Of a stretch of 64,000 nt of DNA, positions 26,842 to 35,986 are shown in pieces. Made by a program: the position numbers and the translations under genes. Source of the stretch: JBFHIJ01 sp963678775 (GTDB lineage Bacteria; Bacteroidota; Ignavibacteria; Kapaibacteriales; UBA2268); assembly GCA_963678775.2 (NCBI GenBank), contig CAXXGR010000010.1:372001-436000 (forward strand). The letters run 5' to 3'. The notes below the pieces were generated by a model. That model was not told where the DNA came from, ran no database searches, and was given only the letters and a program-made list of their open reading frames with translations. The number at the start of each line of letters is the position of its first letter. Position 1 is the stretch's first letter.

Positions 26842-28755
26842 ATGAGTGAGCTTAACTCTAAATATAAATATTTGAACGAAATAGAATCTCCAAAAGACTT
26901 ACGCAAACTTCCGGTAGATGCTCTATCGGAAGTTTGTGCTGAAGTTCGGGATTTTATGATAGATACGATTACCAAAACCGGAGGCCATTTTGGTGCAGGT
27001 CTTGGCGTTGTAGAACTTACTGTTGCTTTGCATTATATCTTTAACACACCTGAAGATAAGATAGTGCTTGATGTTGGTCATCAAGGGTATCCACATAAAA
27101 TACTTACCGGGCGACGTGATTTGTTACATACAATACGTCAGAAAGGTGGTTTATCAGGTTTTCTGAAAAGAAGTGAAAGTGAATATGATTGTTTCGGAGC
27201 AGGGCATGCTTCGACTAGTATTTCGGCTGGTTTAGGGCTTGCAGCTGCAAGAGATATGCAAAGTAAAGATTATAAAGTAGTTTCTGTTATTGGTGACGGT
27301 GCCATGACTGGTGGTTTAGCTTTTGAAGCAATGAATAACTGTGGAGTTCAAAAACGAGATATGTTAGTAATCATGAATGACAATAATATGTCTATTGATC
27401 CTAATGTATCGGCTTTTTCTAACTATTTTAATCAATTATTTGCATCTTCGACTTTTCAGTCTTTCAGAGATAATGTATGGCATTTGACAGGTAAAATGGA
27501 TGAGTTAGGTGATAGACTTCGTAAGTATGCAGCAAGGTTTGAGGATAGTGTAAAAGCCATTATCACACCCGGTGTTCTTTTTGAAGCTCTGGGATTCAAA
27601 TACTTTGGGCCTGTGAATGGTCACAATATCACAAAACTTGTTCGATTGCTTAAGCAGATTAGAGATGTGAAAGGGCCTGTATTTTTGCATGTTATTACGC
27701 AAAAAGGTAAAGGATATGCACCTGCAGAAAAAGATTCGCATTATTTGCATGCTATTGGTAAAATTGATAGAGAAACCGGAAAATCATTAAAAAAATCAGA
27801 TGCTCCTAAACAGCAATCATACTCAGATATATTTGGCAATGCTATGGTTGAGCTTTGCAAGATGAATTCGAAGGTTACTGCGGTATCAGCGGCTATGGTT
27901 GAGGGCACAGGTCTAAATATACTATGCGAAGATAATCCGAACAAAGTAATCGATGTGGGGATTGCAGAAGGCCATGCGGTTACTTTTGCAGCCGGAATGG
28001 CAGCAGAAGGTATTATACCAGTAGTAGCTATTTATTCTACATTTTTACAACGTGCGTATGATCATATTATTCATGATGTTGCAACTCAAAAACTACATGT
28101 AATATTTGCCTTGGATAGGGGAGGATTAGTGGGAGCTGATGGCCCTACTCACCATGGAACATTTGATTTAGCATATCTGAGACATATACCAAACATGATA
28201 GTAGCTGCTCCGAAAGATGAGCAAGAGTTACGTGATTTATTATATTCAGCTGTGTTTAAATATACGAATGGTCCCGTAGCCATAAGATATCCACGAGGTG
28301 TTGGTATGGGAGTAAATACAACACCAATGAAGTTTATAGATCTAGGCAAATGGGAAGTGTTAGAAGAAGGAAATGATATTGCAATACTTGCAGTAGGCAA
28401 GACAGTGGTAGAATCTCTCGGTGCTTGCAAAATTCTTAATGATGTAGGGATAAAAGCAACAGTAGTAAATGCACGCTTTGTAAAACCTATAGATAAATCA
28501 TTGCTTGATGATATATGTTCTAAGTATAGACACATCCTAACTGTTGAAGATGGGCAGATACAAGGTGGTTTTGGTTCTTCAGTAGCTGAATATATGGTAA
28601 CAGAAAATATTCAAAATGTAACATTAAATATTCATGGCATACCTGACAAATTTGTAGAACATGCAACTCAGGAACAGCTTTATGTATCATTAGGTTTAGA
28701 TGCTTCGGGTATTGCAAATACGGTTCAAGAAATAATTAATTCAGAAAAAATATAA
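26842..28755 (+). CDS. dxs: 1-deoxy-D-xylulose-5-phosphate synthase
   Basis: 637 residues, normal length. It condenses pyruvate and glyceraldehyde-3-phosphate with thiamine diphosphate, the first step of the MEP isoprenoid pathway. Visible motifs: the HGGHFGAGLG-like start (GGHFGAGLGV near 44), DVGHQGYPHKILTGR near 77-91, ThDP-binding GDGAMTGG near 151 with the paired NN downstream, and the transketolase part with DRGGLVGADGPTHHG near 424. The product feeds the polyprenyl carriers used by the DprE-type pathway and peptidoglycan synthesis. The gene follows the OmpA-family gene by 19 bases and precedes the tRNA-Lys array. Confidence 0.97.
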   Translation: MSELNSKYKYLNEIESPKDLRKLPVDALSEVCAEVRDFMIDTITKTGGHFGAGLGVVELTVALHYIFNTPEDKIVLDVGHQGYPHKILTGRRDLLHTIRQKGGLSGFLKRSESEYDCFGAGHASTSISAGLGLAAARDMQSKDYKVVSVIGDGAMTGGLAFEAMNNCGVQKRDMLVIMNDNNMSIDPNVSAFSNYFNQLFASSTFQSFRDNVWHLTGKMDELGDRLRKYAARFEDSVKAIITPGVLFEALGFKYFGPVNGHNITKLVRLLKQIRDVKGPVFLHVITQKGKGYAPAEKDSHYLHAIGKIDRETGKSLKKSDAPKQQSYSDIFGNAMVELCKMNSKVTAVSAAMVEGTGLNILCEDNPNKVIDVGIAEGHAVTFAAGMAAEGIIPVVAIYSTFLQRAYDHIIHDVATQKLHVIFALDRGGLVGADGPTHHGTFDLAYLRHIPNMIVAAPKDEQELRDLLYSAVFKYTNGPVAIRYPRGVGMGVNTTPMKFIDLGKWEVLEEGNDIAILAVGKTVVESLGACKILNDVGIKATVVNARFVKPIDKSLLDDICSKYRHILTVEDGQIQGGFGSSVAEYMVTENIQNVTLNIHGIPDKFVEHATQEQLYVSLGLDASGIANTVQEIINSEKI

Positions 28756-28762
28756 GAAAATG

Positions 28763-28794
28763 TTTGGAATTTATGAAGATTGTCCGTAAGTTTG
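28763..28794 (+). promoter_or_regulatory. Bacteroidota-type promoter of the tRNA-Lys array
   Basis: TTTG at 28763-28766, 20 bases, then TAAGTTTG at 28787-28794. This fits the Bacteroidota consensus (-33 TTTG, -7 TAnnTTTG) and lies about 20 bases before the first tRNA. Confidence 0.55.
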
Positions 28795-28814
28795 TATTCC
28801 CTTGATGAGGCGAC

Positions 28815-28887
28815 GATCCCGTAGCTCAGCCGGTAGAGCATTTGACTTTTAATCAAAGGGCCACAGGTTCAAATCCTGTCGGGATCA
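28815..28887 (+). tRNA. tRNA-Lys (UUU), copy 1
   Basis: A 73-base cloverleaf: acceptor GATCCCG/CGGGATC with discriminator A, D arm GCTC...GAGC, anticodon stem TTTGA/TCAAA with loop CTTTTAA (anticodon TTT at loop positions 3-5), T arm ACAGG-TTCAAAT-CCTGT. CCA is not encoded. First of three identical copies. Confidence 0.96.
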
Positions 28888-28948
28888 CAAGTTCTAAAAT
28901 ATCATATAAAATAACTTAGTAATATCGTAAAACAGATTCATTTTAAAT

Positions 28949-29021
28949 GATCCCGTAGCTCAGCCGGTAGAGCATTTGACTTTTAATCAAAGGGCCACAG
29001 GTTCAAATCCTGTCGGGATCA
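28949..29021 (+). tRNA. tRNA-Lys (UUU), copy 2
   Basis: Identical over all 73 bases to copy 1, after a 61-base spacer. Same anticodon loop CTTTTAA. Confidence 0.96.
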
Positions 29022-29068
29022 CAAATCTGTATTTATGGTACAAAAGTTATTTAGCTAGCAATAGCGAC

Positions 29069-29141
29069 GATCCCGTAGCTCAGCCGGTAGAGCATTTGAC
29101 TTTTAATCAAAGGGCCACAGGTTCAAATCCTGTCGGGATCA
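29069..29141 (+). tRNA. tRNA-Lys (UUU), copy 3
   Basis: Identical to copies 1 and 2, after a 47-base spacer. The four bases before it (CGAC) match those before copy 1, which suggests duplication including flanking sequence. A terminator follows directly. Confidence 0.96.
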
Positions 29142-29144
29142 CAT

Positions 29145-29180
29145 AAAAAGCTTAAGAAAATATTTCTTAAGCTTTTTTTT
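29145..29180 (+). terminator. Terminator of the tRNA-Lys array
   Basis: Stem AAAAAGCTTAAGAAA / TTTCTTAAGCTTTTT with a tiny loop and an eight-T run, starting 4 bases after the third tRNA. Confidence 0.88.
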
Positions 29181-29213
29181 ACCTGATAGTATCTTATTTG
29201 AAAAAGGACTAAA

Positions 29214-29822
29214 ATGAAAATAGGAATTTATGGTGGGAGCTTTGATCCAATCCACAATGCACATATAGAGATGGCAAAGAGCTTTGTAGCCTCCTGCAAG
29301 CTTGATAAATGTATTTTTATACCAAATGCTACATCTCCATTTAAAATAGGCGAGAGCCATGTTAGTGCTCGTAATAGATACAATATGGTAAAATTGGCAA
29401 CGAAAGAAAACGTGAAATATGAGGTGTCAGACTTTGAGATACAAAATGAGTCTGAAATATCTTATACTTATAAAACTGTAGCATATCTAAAAAAAATACA
29501 TCCGAATGATAGTCTATATCTTTTAATTGGTGCCGATAATGCATTGTCTTTTACCAGATGGAAGAACTGGCAGGAAATACTAAATAATGTTCAGCTTTGC
29601 ATTGTCGACAGGCCTGGAGTTTTGAATTTAAAAGATAAAGAGGAAATAAAAAAGGCCCTTTCAAATAAATCGAAAGAGCCTCATTGGGTCAGTGCATCAC
29701 TAATGGAGATTTCATCAACTATAATACGTTCAAAGGTTTCAAAAGGTTTCAATATAAATCACTTAGTACCCAAAAAAGTTGCAGATTATATAAAAGCATA
29801 CAATCTATATTCTAGTATCTAG
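29214..29822 (+). CDS. nadD: Nicotinate-nucleotide adenylyltransferase
   Basis: 202 residues. It has the nucleotidyltransferase start GIYGGSFDPIHNAH (4-17) with the HxGH-like I-H-N-A-H site, a middle LIGADNALSFTRWKNW near 104-119, and the ISSTIIRS motif near 165-172 (the S/T-x-x-R-S signature). NadD joins nicotinate mononucleotide to AMP in NAD synthesis. AAAAGGA precedes the ATG. The last 11 bases overlap the end of the convergent LiaF-like gene, with no terminator between them. Confidence 0.95.
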   Translation: MKIGIYGGSFDPIHNAHIEMAKSFVASCKLDKCIFIPNATSPFKIGESHVSARNRYNMVKLATKENVKYEVSDFEIQNESEISYTYKTVAYLKKIHPNDSLYLLIGADNALSFTRWKNWQEILNNVQLCIVDRPGVLNLKDKEEIKKALSNKSKEPHWVSASLMEISSTIIRSKVSKGFNINHLVPKKVADYIKAYNLYSSI

Positions 29823-30729
29823 TTATTAAGTAATCAGATATCCCGCCTTTTATTTTTATTTTGATTAATTTATCAGTAGGTTTTTCAGAAGTGGCTTCGT
29901 AATAATCACCTTTATTCTCAAATCCAATAAAAGATTCATTACTTAAAGCCGATTTGGAATATATCTTGCAGTTAACATCTTTAGGGATGTACATTTTTAT
30001 ATTTGATATTCCATTTTTGATATTTACATTGCAAGTGTCAACTAAATTACCAAGTTCAATGTTTATATCTGAAGCCCCTGTCTTTAGAGTCAAATCTTTA
30101 ATTTTTAAAGTTTTCAAATTCAAATCCATATCGCAAGCACCTGCTTTGAAATTTAAATGCCAGTAGACGGCTGAGTTTATATGAATATCTGCACTATTAT
30201 CATCTGAAATATTAGGTATAGATTTTAAATTATTGTTGTATTCAAAATCAATAGTAAATAATGAGTCGTCATTGAAATAGCTGTTACAAGTAGAAATATG
30301 TGAAATAGATTTTGCCTGAAATATATTAGCATGGTCTTCTGAGCCATATAAAGCGATATCACCAGCTCCACCTTTAAAATTAAGAAATGATTCTGATACA
30401 TTGTTATTTTCTATTACAAAATTGCTTTCCTGAACATCGCCATATTCCCAATTTTCGTAATTGAGTATATCTGAATTCTTCACGCATGAAATACTACTGC
30501 TTACAGTACCTACAACAAATAGAGCCAACATCAAGCCTGAAACTCCAGATAATAGCTTTTTCCAAGTGTCAGATATTTTGAGTAAAGATATTCCTATCAT
30601 AATTAAAATAATAGGCCATAGATAGTTTAGCGATAAACATGAAAAATCAACTACTGCAAAATTGGATAGAAGAAAACTTGCTCCCATCGCTATAAAAAAT
30701 ATTCCCCAAAAGATGGATCCACTTTTCAT
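29812..30729 (-). CDS. LiaF-like membrane protein with toast-rack C-terminal domain
   Basis: 305 residues. Four N-terminal membrane helices (GSIFWGIFFIAMGASFLL; YLWPIILIMIGISLL; GVSGLMLALFVVGTV) form a LiaI/LiaF-type transmembrane region. From about residue 105 an all-beta repeat region has regularly spaced strands (LNFKGGAGDIAL, LNFKAGACDMDLN, LTLKTGASDINIE, VNIKNGISNIKMY), typical of the LiaF/DUF4097 'toast-rack' fold. Such proteins sense or modulate envelope stress. The start overlaps the PspC-like gene by 4 bases (ATGA), so the pair is one unit, a common pairing in Bacteroidota. No LiaRS two-component genes are adjacent. Confidence 0.78.
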   Translation of the reverse strand: MKSGSIFWGIFFIAMGASFLLSNFAVVDFSCLSLNYLWPIILIMIGISLLKISDTWKKLLSGVSGLMLALFVVGTVSSSISCVKNSDILNYENWEYGDVQESNFVIENNNVSESFLNFKGGAGDIALYGSEDHANIFQAKSISHISTCNSYFNDDSLFTIDFEYNNNLKSIPNISDDNSADIHINSAVYWHLNFKAGACDMDLNLKTLKIKDLTLKTGASDINIELGNLVDTCNVNIKNGISNIKMYIPKDVNCKIYSKSALSNESFIGFENKGDYYEATSEKPTDKLIKIKIKGGISDYLITRY

Positions 30730-31118
30730 ATTTGTTGTTCCTTCATCGTAGAAATTTTCAGATTTTTATATACAATTGCTCCACCTATGCAAAGAAAAGC
30801 AATACCAAAAGTGATTTGCGAGTCAATGTCCGGCATTATGTAATCTAACAGCAACAGTCCACCTGTAAAGATTAGAATATAACCGAAAATTTGCTTAGAA
30901 TTACGTGCCGTTTTATAATCTGAGGCACAATATTCTGAAGGAGAATAGTCTGAAACTATCCATAATAAGAGATAAGCTAATAATCCTGCTCCGTGTGCGA
31001 AAAAGGTTATTACAAAGAATATTCTGATTAAGATAGGATCTATACCAAAATAATCTGACAAACCTGTACTTACTCCGGCAATCATTTTACCGTTACGATT
31101 TCTAAAATATCTTTTCAT
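30726..31118 (-). CDS. PspC-domain membrane protein
   Basis: 130 residues. The PspC signature covers residues 1-58: an R-N-R-N-G-K-M-I-A-G-V-S-T-G-L start, then DYFGIDPILIRIFFV and a helix ending LLLWIVSD. Two more helices follow (QIFGYILIFTGGLLLLDY; ITFGIAFLCIGGAIVY), like the DUF5668/LiaI unit. PspC proteins are inner-membrane partners in envelope-stress responses. It is translationally coupled to the LiaF-like gene after it. No PspA or PspF is nearby. Confidence 0.85.
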   Translation of the reverse strand: MKRYFRNRNGKMIAGVSTGLSDYFGIDPILIRIFFVITFFAHGAGLLAYLLLWIVSDYSPSEYCASDYKTARNSKQIFGYILIFTGGLLLLDYIMPDIDSQITFGIAFLCIGGAIVYKNLKISTMKEQQI

Positions 31119-31184
31119 ACTTACACCAATACCATTGTTGACATTTACTAATTAGTACGTAAAACAAGTTATGGTGTTACACTT

Positions 31185-34100
31185 TTATAAAAATTTTACC
31201 ATTGCACCAAAATTTTTATCGATATTAAATCCTATTTTTTCTACAAAAGCTTGAATTTCAAAATGTGTTTTTATAATATCTATGCCTTGCAGTTTCATCC
31301 TATCAAAGAAAACTTCTATCATTGCAGAACCAAGTCCTACGCCTTTCAATTCCTGAACTAAAACAGTACCGTCTAAGAATACAGTTTTACTATCAATTTC
31401 TTTAAAGCTCAAACCACCAATGATTCTATCAAATCTGTCATTTAATATGTAATAGCGATAAGATTCTCCATATTTCATTGTATAATTTTCTTTATAGAAA
31501 AGGCGATAGAGAATCCCAATTTCCGAAGGTTTATATGTTTCAGATAAATAGTAATTATTATTGTTATCATCAATAATTTTTGTTTTGATAGAATTACCAA
31601 AAATATTATCAGTATTGTCAAACGATAACTGCTTTGGAATTGATTGATGTGGATATACCATTTTACTAAATACAATCCTATCTTGTTTGGTTTGTAATGA
31701 GTATTGTAAATCTGATAATTCATTCAGTTCGGTGATATTGGAATATTCTTTAGAATCCATGATTTTCAATAACCTGTCAAATGCCATTCGTATGTCGTTA
31801 TCATGCTCTCTAAAGTATGTATGTCTATAAAAATAGTATCTAAAATAGTAGTTTGCTTCGTTTAGTTCGTATTTATCATAAATGGTAAATACAGAATCTA
31901 TAATAGCTTCAGATGTTGCATCAAAATTTATTTTATTCCAATTCAAAAAGTTTTCTATAGCATTTAACACAATAATAGGAGTGAAACATTTTGGGAATTC
32001 TCGTATATATATCTTGAGCACACCTAATAGTTGATTTCTACCTTCAATAAAATCATATTTTTTTAGATCTTGCTCAAGTTCTTTTAGAAATTCTAACCCT
32101 AATTTTTCTCCAAGTACTTCAATTACAGCATCAAAAATCCAATTTAAATCTAGATGACCGGAAATCCATGCGTAATGAGAAACAGCTTTTTGATAAAAAT
32201 TTATATAAATTGGAAGAATTATAGAAATAGGAGTGGAGTAATATACCCACCCGTTCAAAGACAAAAGTTTTCCGGATTGCATATACTCTTTATTTGGCAA
32301 AATAACGTTAGACATAGAAATGAATCCTGGAATAATGCGTTCTCCACTATTTCTCCAACCAATTAATATAGACTTAATTGAATAGATAAAGATTTTTTGC
32401 AGTTTAGAAAGGTCTGCAATTATGCCTGATGAAAGTATATCATTAGAAAGTATTCTTATATGCCCCCATGCAGTTAACTCATCATGATATATGACAGATC
32501 TGGCGCTTAGTTCAGGGCGAGCAGAACCAAGTTTTGGCAATACTTTACTGCCGTATGGGTATGAAGATATAATCATCAACCAAAAAACAGTTTCTAAATT
32601 GCGACGTGATTTTAAGTTTTCATTGATAACTATCTGAAAATCATATCTTTGTCCAGATTTTGTATTTATGCACATTCTATAAAGATTATTCTCATGGGTA
32701 TGTGTTATATTTGAAATCCAAATACCATATTCAGTCAAATCATCTAAACAAAAACCTTGTTGATCATAGGCTAACATTATCGATTGTTTAAGAAAAGTAG
32801 TTGAAGTTAATATTGAAAAAAGTTGCGACTTAGCTTTTTCCTGCACACCATCGTCAAAAATAATTTTCTTTTTCCATTCACCTTTGTCCTCAGGTTTATA
32901 AGTAGTTTGAATTTGCTTTTCAAAGTATTCCGAAACTTCTATAAAATATTTATGAGCAATTTCAGAAATCTTTTCATCTTCGTCGTGCATCATCCAATTA
33001 ACAAGCTCACTTCGTACAGGTTCATAGTATTGAACATACTTTTTTACATAACTTACAAGCAACTTGAATATATTTTCAAATTGTTTTACTAATAATCTGT
33101 TTACTGGCCAATGAAGCTTAGTACGGTAGACAAACAGTCTTTGCCTGAGAGTTTCTAATCTTCGTTTTTCGAATTTATGCGAAGTAATTCTTGAAATATA
33201 CTCTTCGTTCAAAAAAGAAAATCCTGACTCTAAAAAAGTAAAGTATCCTGACTCATTGTCTGCAAAAGCACTATTAGTTAGTAATATCATATAAGAACGG
33301 CATCTAATGTTTTCGATTGGGTGGTATGCTAATGATTCTAACCTCAATCTGATAAGCTCAACTATGTTAGAGTCAGTATTATTTATCAAAAGTTCAATGT
33401 TTTCGAGTGCTTTTTGGTTGTCAGAAGATTTATTTGCCAGGAGCAATGAATAATTAAAAATAAGTTCGGATAAACCCAGAGTTTTAAATTGTTCCTTTTT
33501 TGTTGAATCTAGATTAGATATCAGTGGTATTTTTACTCTCTTGCCAAAAATACTCAAATCAACTTCCCAAATCTCTTTTACAGGAGCAAATTCCTGAAAA
33601 GAGTAGTTTCCTGCCCATAGTAAGGGCTGTTTGGCAAGTATGTCAAAATCTACAATATCACCATCAATATTGTAGATTAAGTTACCTATTTGAACTGTAT
33701 TATTGTCAAATTTTCTGCAACTTAGTTCTTTACTATTAACGCGGTCATATATGGAATTTTGACGAATCACAATGTCACTTTCTAAAATTCCTAAGTCTCT
33801 ATAAAACCATCTTGGTATCCTTACATAAAAGCCTTGCAGTTTTAAATCTACATAGTTTCGTTCATAACAAGTTTCAATCAGATTATTATAGTTTTTAACA
33901 ATTAGTTTACGATTGAAAGACTGCTTGGCAGTGAGTTCACCTAATTTTGAACTAAAATCTGTATCCAGTATTTTGAAATTAACTACTCTTTCGTATCTAG
34001 CTAAGCTTTTGTTAGCAGCCATAATTAGCTTGTGGAAATAGTCATACAAATCTGCACTATTTAAATGCTGAATTAGGTCATCATCTTGATCAGGAATAAT

Positions 34101-35723
34101 AAATAAAATATTATATGGTTTGCCGTCACCAACGAGAAAAACTCTTTTAATACCGGGTACTCCCTCAAATTTGCTCTCGACATTTCTGGGAGCAATAGTC
34201 TGTCCTTTGTTGTTTTTGTATATGTCTTTTACTCTGTCAATGATCTGAAAGTGACCATCCTTATCTTGAGTAAAAATGTCACCAGTAGGTATTACATAAT
34301 CTGAATTATTATTATGAGGGTATTCAATTTTTGAACCAATTGGTGCATCTTTTAAATATTTAGCTACGTAATGCCCTGAAATTAACATTTCGCCATTGTC
34401 ATTAAATGAAGGGTAGATCCCTGGCAAAGCTATGCCTGTTGAGTTTGCAATATATTCACCTGGAGGAGTCATCGTTATTCCTCCGGTTGCCTCCGTCATG
34501 CCAAAACCGCTAGATAACTTGATATTCTGTTGGTTAAAAAACTTAAAAACTTTCGGATCTAAATAGCCAGCAGCAGAGAGTCCCCATTTAAGTCTTTTGC
34601 CCAGTACAAATTTGGTAGCCGTGTCGGCATTGGTTCTTTGAGATTCCATTAAGTTTAAGATATTATCATAAGCTTGCTGCCATCTCAGTGGTATGCTGAT
34701 AAAAATTGTAGGATCGACAACAGGGAATAATTTGAATAATGTCGAGCCGGACGGAGAGCCTGTGAATACATAAGTACCATTCCAGTAAATACTTCCCAAC
34801 ATTTCTAAGTATCTACCAAAAGTATGGAAAAGAGGGAGATATGAAAGCATTACTTCATTTTCGCCAATAAAAGGAACTGCTGCGCCTCTTGCAAATCTTT
34901 TACTAACCAGCGAATAGTTGCTAAAAGATATACCTTTGGGCGTTCCTGTCGAGCCGGATGTAAACATAATCGTTGAGACTTCATCAATAGCTATAGGTTT
35001 ATATTTAGTTATAAACTCTTCTATTTCTTCTTTAGACATCTCAGAGGAAGTCAAGTTGAGATTTGTACATTGATATAGTTCTATGTTTTGAAATACTTTT
35101 GTAGTAAAAATCGCAATATCTTGTTTTATATCTCTTTTGACATCATCTAAAACTTTTAGTCTTTCTAGTTTATCTGTGACAACGATATTTATCTCAAGTG
35201 ATTTGAGAATAGAAGATATTTCGCTTTTAGAAAAGTTAATATTTAAGGGAGTCACAAATATGCCGTAAAACATACAGCTTAAATCAACCATAGCAGAGTA
35301 GGGAGCGTTGTCGGTTAAAATTGCAACTCGGGGAGTTTTGTTAGTTTTTATAAAGCTTGCAGCATAAGATTTAGTAATATCGTCTACGCGAGCATACGTA
35401 AATTTGTGCGAAGGGTTAGTACCCATGTCTCGAAATAAGATAGAATCCTGATTTCTATCTAAACGTTGCTTAAACATATCAAGCAAAGAATAATTAGATT
35501 TTTGTATAAATTTAAAAGCTTTTTCAGCTAATAAGTATCTATCTTCTATATTTTGAACGTATTTAAGGAAAGTAACTCTAAAAACTATATCTAATAATTC
35601 AAAGATTATATCAGCATCAGAGCCATTATAATCAAAGAAGAATCGTTTAATTGTATCGAAATGCTTTTTGATATAACCATCAAAGCTTTTTGCTTCTTTC
35701 AAAATGTCTATTATGTTATGCAT
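31185..35723 (-). CDS. Large acyl-CoA synthetase-like / GNAT fusion protein
   Basis: I start at ATG 35723 (1512 residues; ATAGGA upstream); an in-frame TTG at 35789 gives 22 more. After ~75 helical residues, residues ~80-610 form an ANL adenylation domain of the long-chain acyl-CoA synthetase type. It has the P-loop TSGSTGTPKG at 255-264, GFGMTEATGG near 411, PTGD near 482, DRVKDIYKNNKGQTIAP near 498 and a C-terminal ELTAKQSFNRK that keeps the catalytic Lys. Residues ~620-1380 are unlike anything I know: mixed helical with TPR- or HEAT-like stretches, no membrane helix. Residues ~1385-1512 are a GNAT acetyltransferase with the acetyl-CoA loop LKGVGLGSAMIE near 1458. It could activate an acid and also acylate a target, but the substrate is unknown. 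No PKS or NRPS genes are adjacent. Confidence 0.75.
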   Translation of the reverse strand: MHNIIDILKEAKSFDGYIKKHFDTIKRFFFDYNGSDADIIFELLDIVFRVTFLKYVQNIEDRYLLAEKAFKFIQKSNYSLLDMFKQRLDRNQDSILFRDMGTNPSHKFTYARVDDITKSYAASFIKTNKTPRVAILTDNAPYSAMVDLSCMFYGIFVTPLNINFSKSEISSILKSLEINIVVTDKLERLKVLDDVKRDIKQDIAIFTTKVFQNIELYQCTNLNLTSSEMSKEEIEEFITKYKPIAIDEVSTIMFTSGSTGTPKGISFSNYSLVSKRFARGAAVPFIGENEVMLSYLPLFHTFGRYLEMLGSIYWNGTYVFTGSPSGSTLFKLFPVVDPTIFISIPLRWQQAYDNILNLMESQRTNADTATKFVLGKRLKWGLSAAGYLDPKVFKFFNQQNIKLSSGFGMTEATGGITMTPPGEYIANSTGIALPGIYPSFNDNGEMLISGHYVAKYLKDAPIGSKIEYPHNNNSDYVIPTGDIFTQDKDGHFQIIDRVKDIYKNNKGQTIAPRNVESKFEGVPGIKRVFLVGDGKPYNILFIIPDQDDDLIQHLNSADLYDYFHKLIMAANKSLARYERVVNFKILDTDFSSKLGELTAKQSFNRKLIVKNYNNLIETCYERNYVDLKLQGFYVRIPRWFYRDLGILESDIVIRQNSIYDRVNSKELSCRKFDNNTVQIGNLIYNIDGDIVDFDILAKQPLLWAGNYSFQEFAPVKEIWEVDLSIFGKRVKIPLISNLDSTKKEQFKTLGLSELIFNYSLLLANKSSDNQKALENIELLINNTDSNIVELIRLRLESLAYHPIENIRCRSYMILLTNSAFADNESGYFTFLESGFSFLNEEYISRITSHKFEKRRLETLRQRLFVYRTKLHWPVNRLLVKQFENIFKLLVSYVKKYVQYYEPVRSELVNWMMHDEDEKISEIAHKYFIEVSEYFEKQIQTTYKPEDKGEWKKKIIFDDGVQEKAKSQLFSILTSTTFLKQSIMLAYDQQGFCLDDLTEYGIWISNITHTHENNLYRMCINTKSGQRYDFQIVINENLKSRRNLETVFWLMIISSYPYGSKVLPKLGSARPELSARSVIYHDELTAWGHIRILSNDILSSGIIADLSKLQKIFIYSIKSILIGWRNSGERIIPGFISMSNVILPNKEYMQSGKLLSLNGWVYYSTPISIILPIYINFYQKAVSHYAWISGHLDLNWIFDAVIEVLGEKLGLEFLKELEQDLKKYDFIEGRNQLLGVLKIYIREFPKCFTPIIVLNAIENFLNWNKINFDATSEAIIDSVFTIYDKYELNEANYYFRYYFYRHTYFREHDNDIRMAFDRLLKIMDSKEYSNITELNELSDLQYSLQTKQDRIVFSKMVYPHQSIPKQLSFDNTDNIFGNSIKTKIIDDNNNNYYLSETYKPSEIGILYRLFYKENYTMKYGESYRYYILNDRFDRIIGGLSFKEIDSKTVFLDGTVLVQELKGVGLGSAMIEVFFDRMKLQGIDIIKTHFEIQAFVEKIGFNIDKNFGAMVKFL

Positions 35724-35986
35724 AAAATTTCCTATTGCTTTTAGGATATAAATATTTAGATTTGAATCGAGAAATATTTCTCGTAACAAAACAATATATT
35801 ATTGTACTAGTTTTGATATACTTATAAGGATAATATATATTGCTTACTAATAATAATGTGATATATAAAATGATATTAAAATCCTTTTAGTTTAAAATAA
35901 AAACTTTTCTAATATCATACAAACTAAGAAATTAGAGTTGCCGAAATAAGGCAATCAATAAAACTCATAAAATTAAAGGTAATGTA

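Noticed and set aside
28149..28535. Minus-strand 128-residue frame
   Set aside because: Antisense shadow of dxs.
28815..29141. Regularly spaced repeats, a possible CRISPR array
   Set aside because: The repeat units fold as complete tRNA-Lys cloverleafs with anticodon loops, and spacer lengths differ. No cas genes are present.
29139..29360. Minus-strand 73-residue frame
   Set aside because: It runs through the tRNA terminator and the nadD start; no ribosome site or family.
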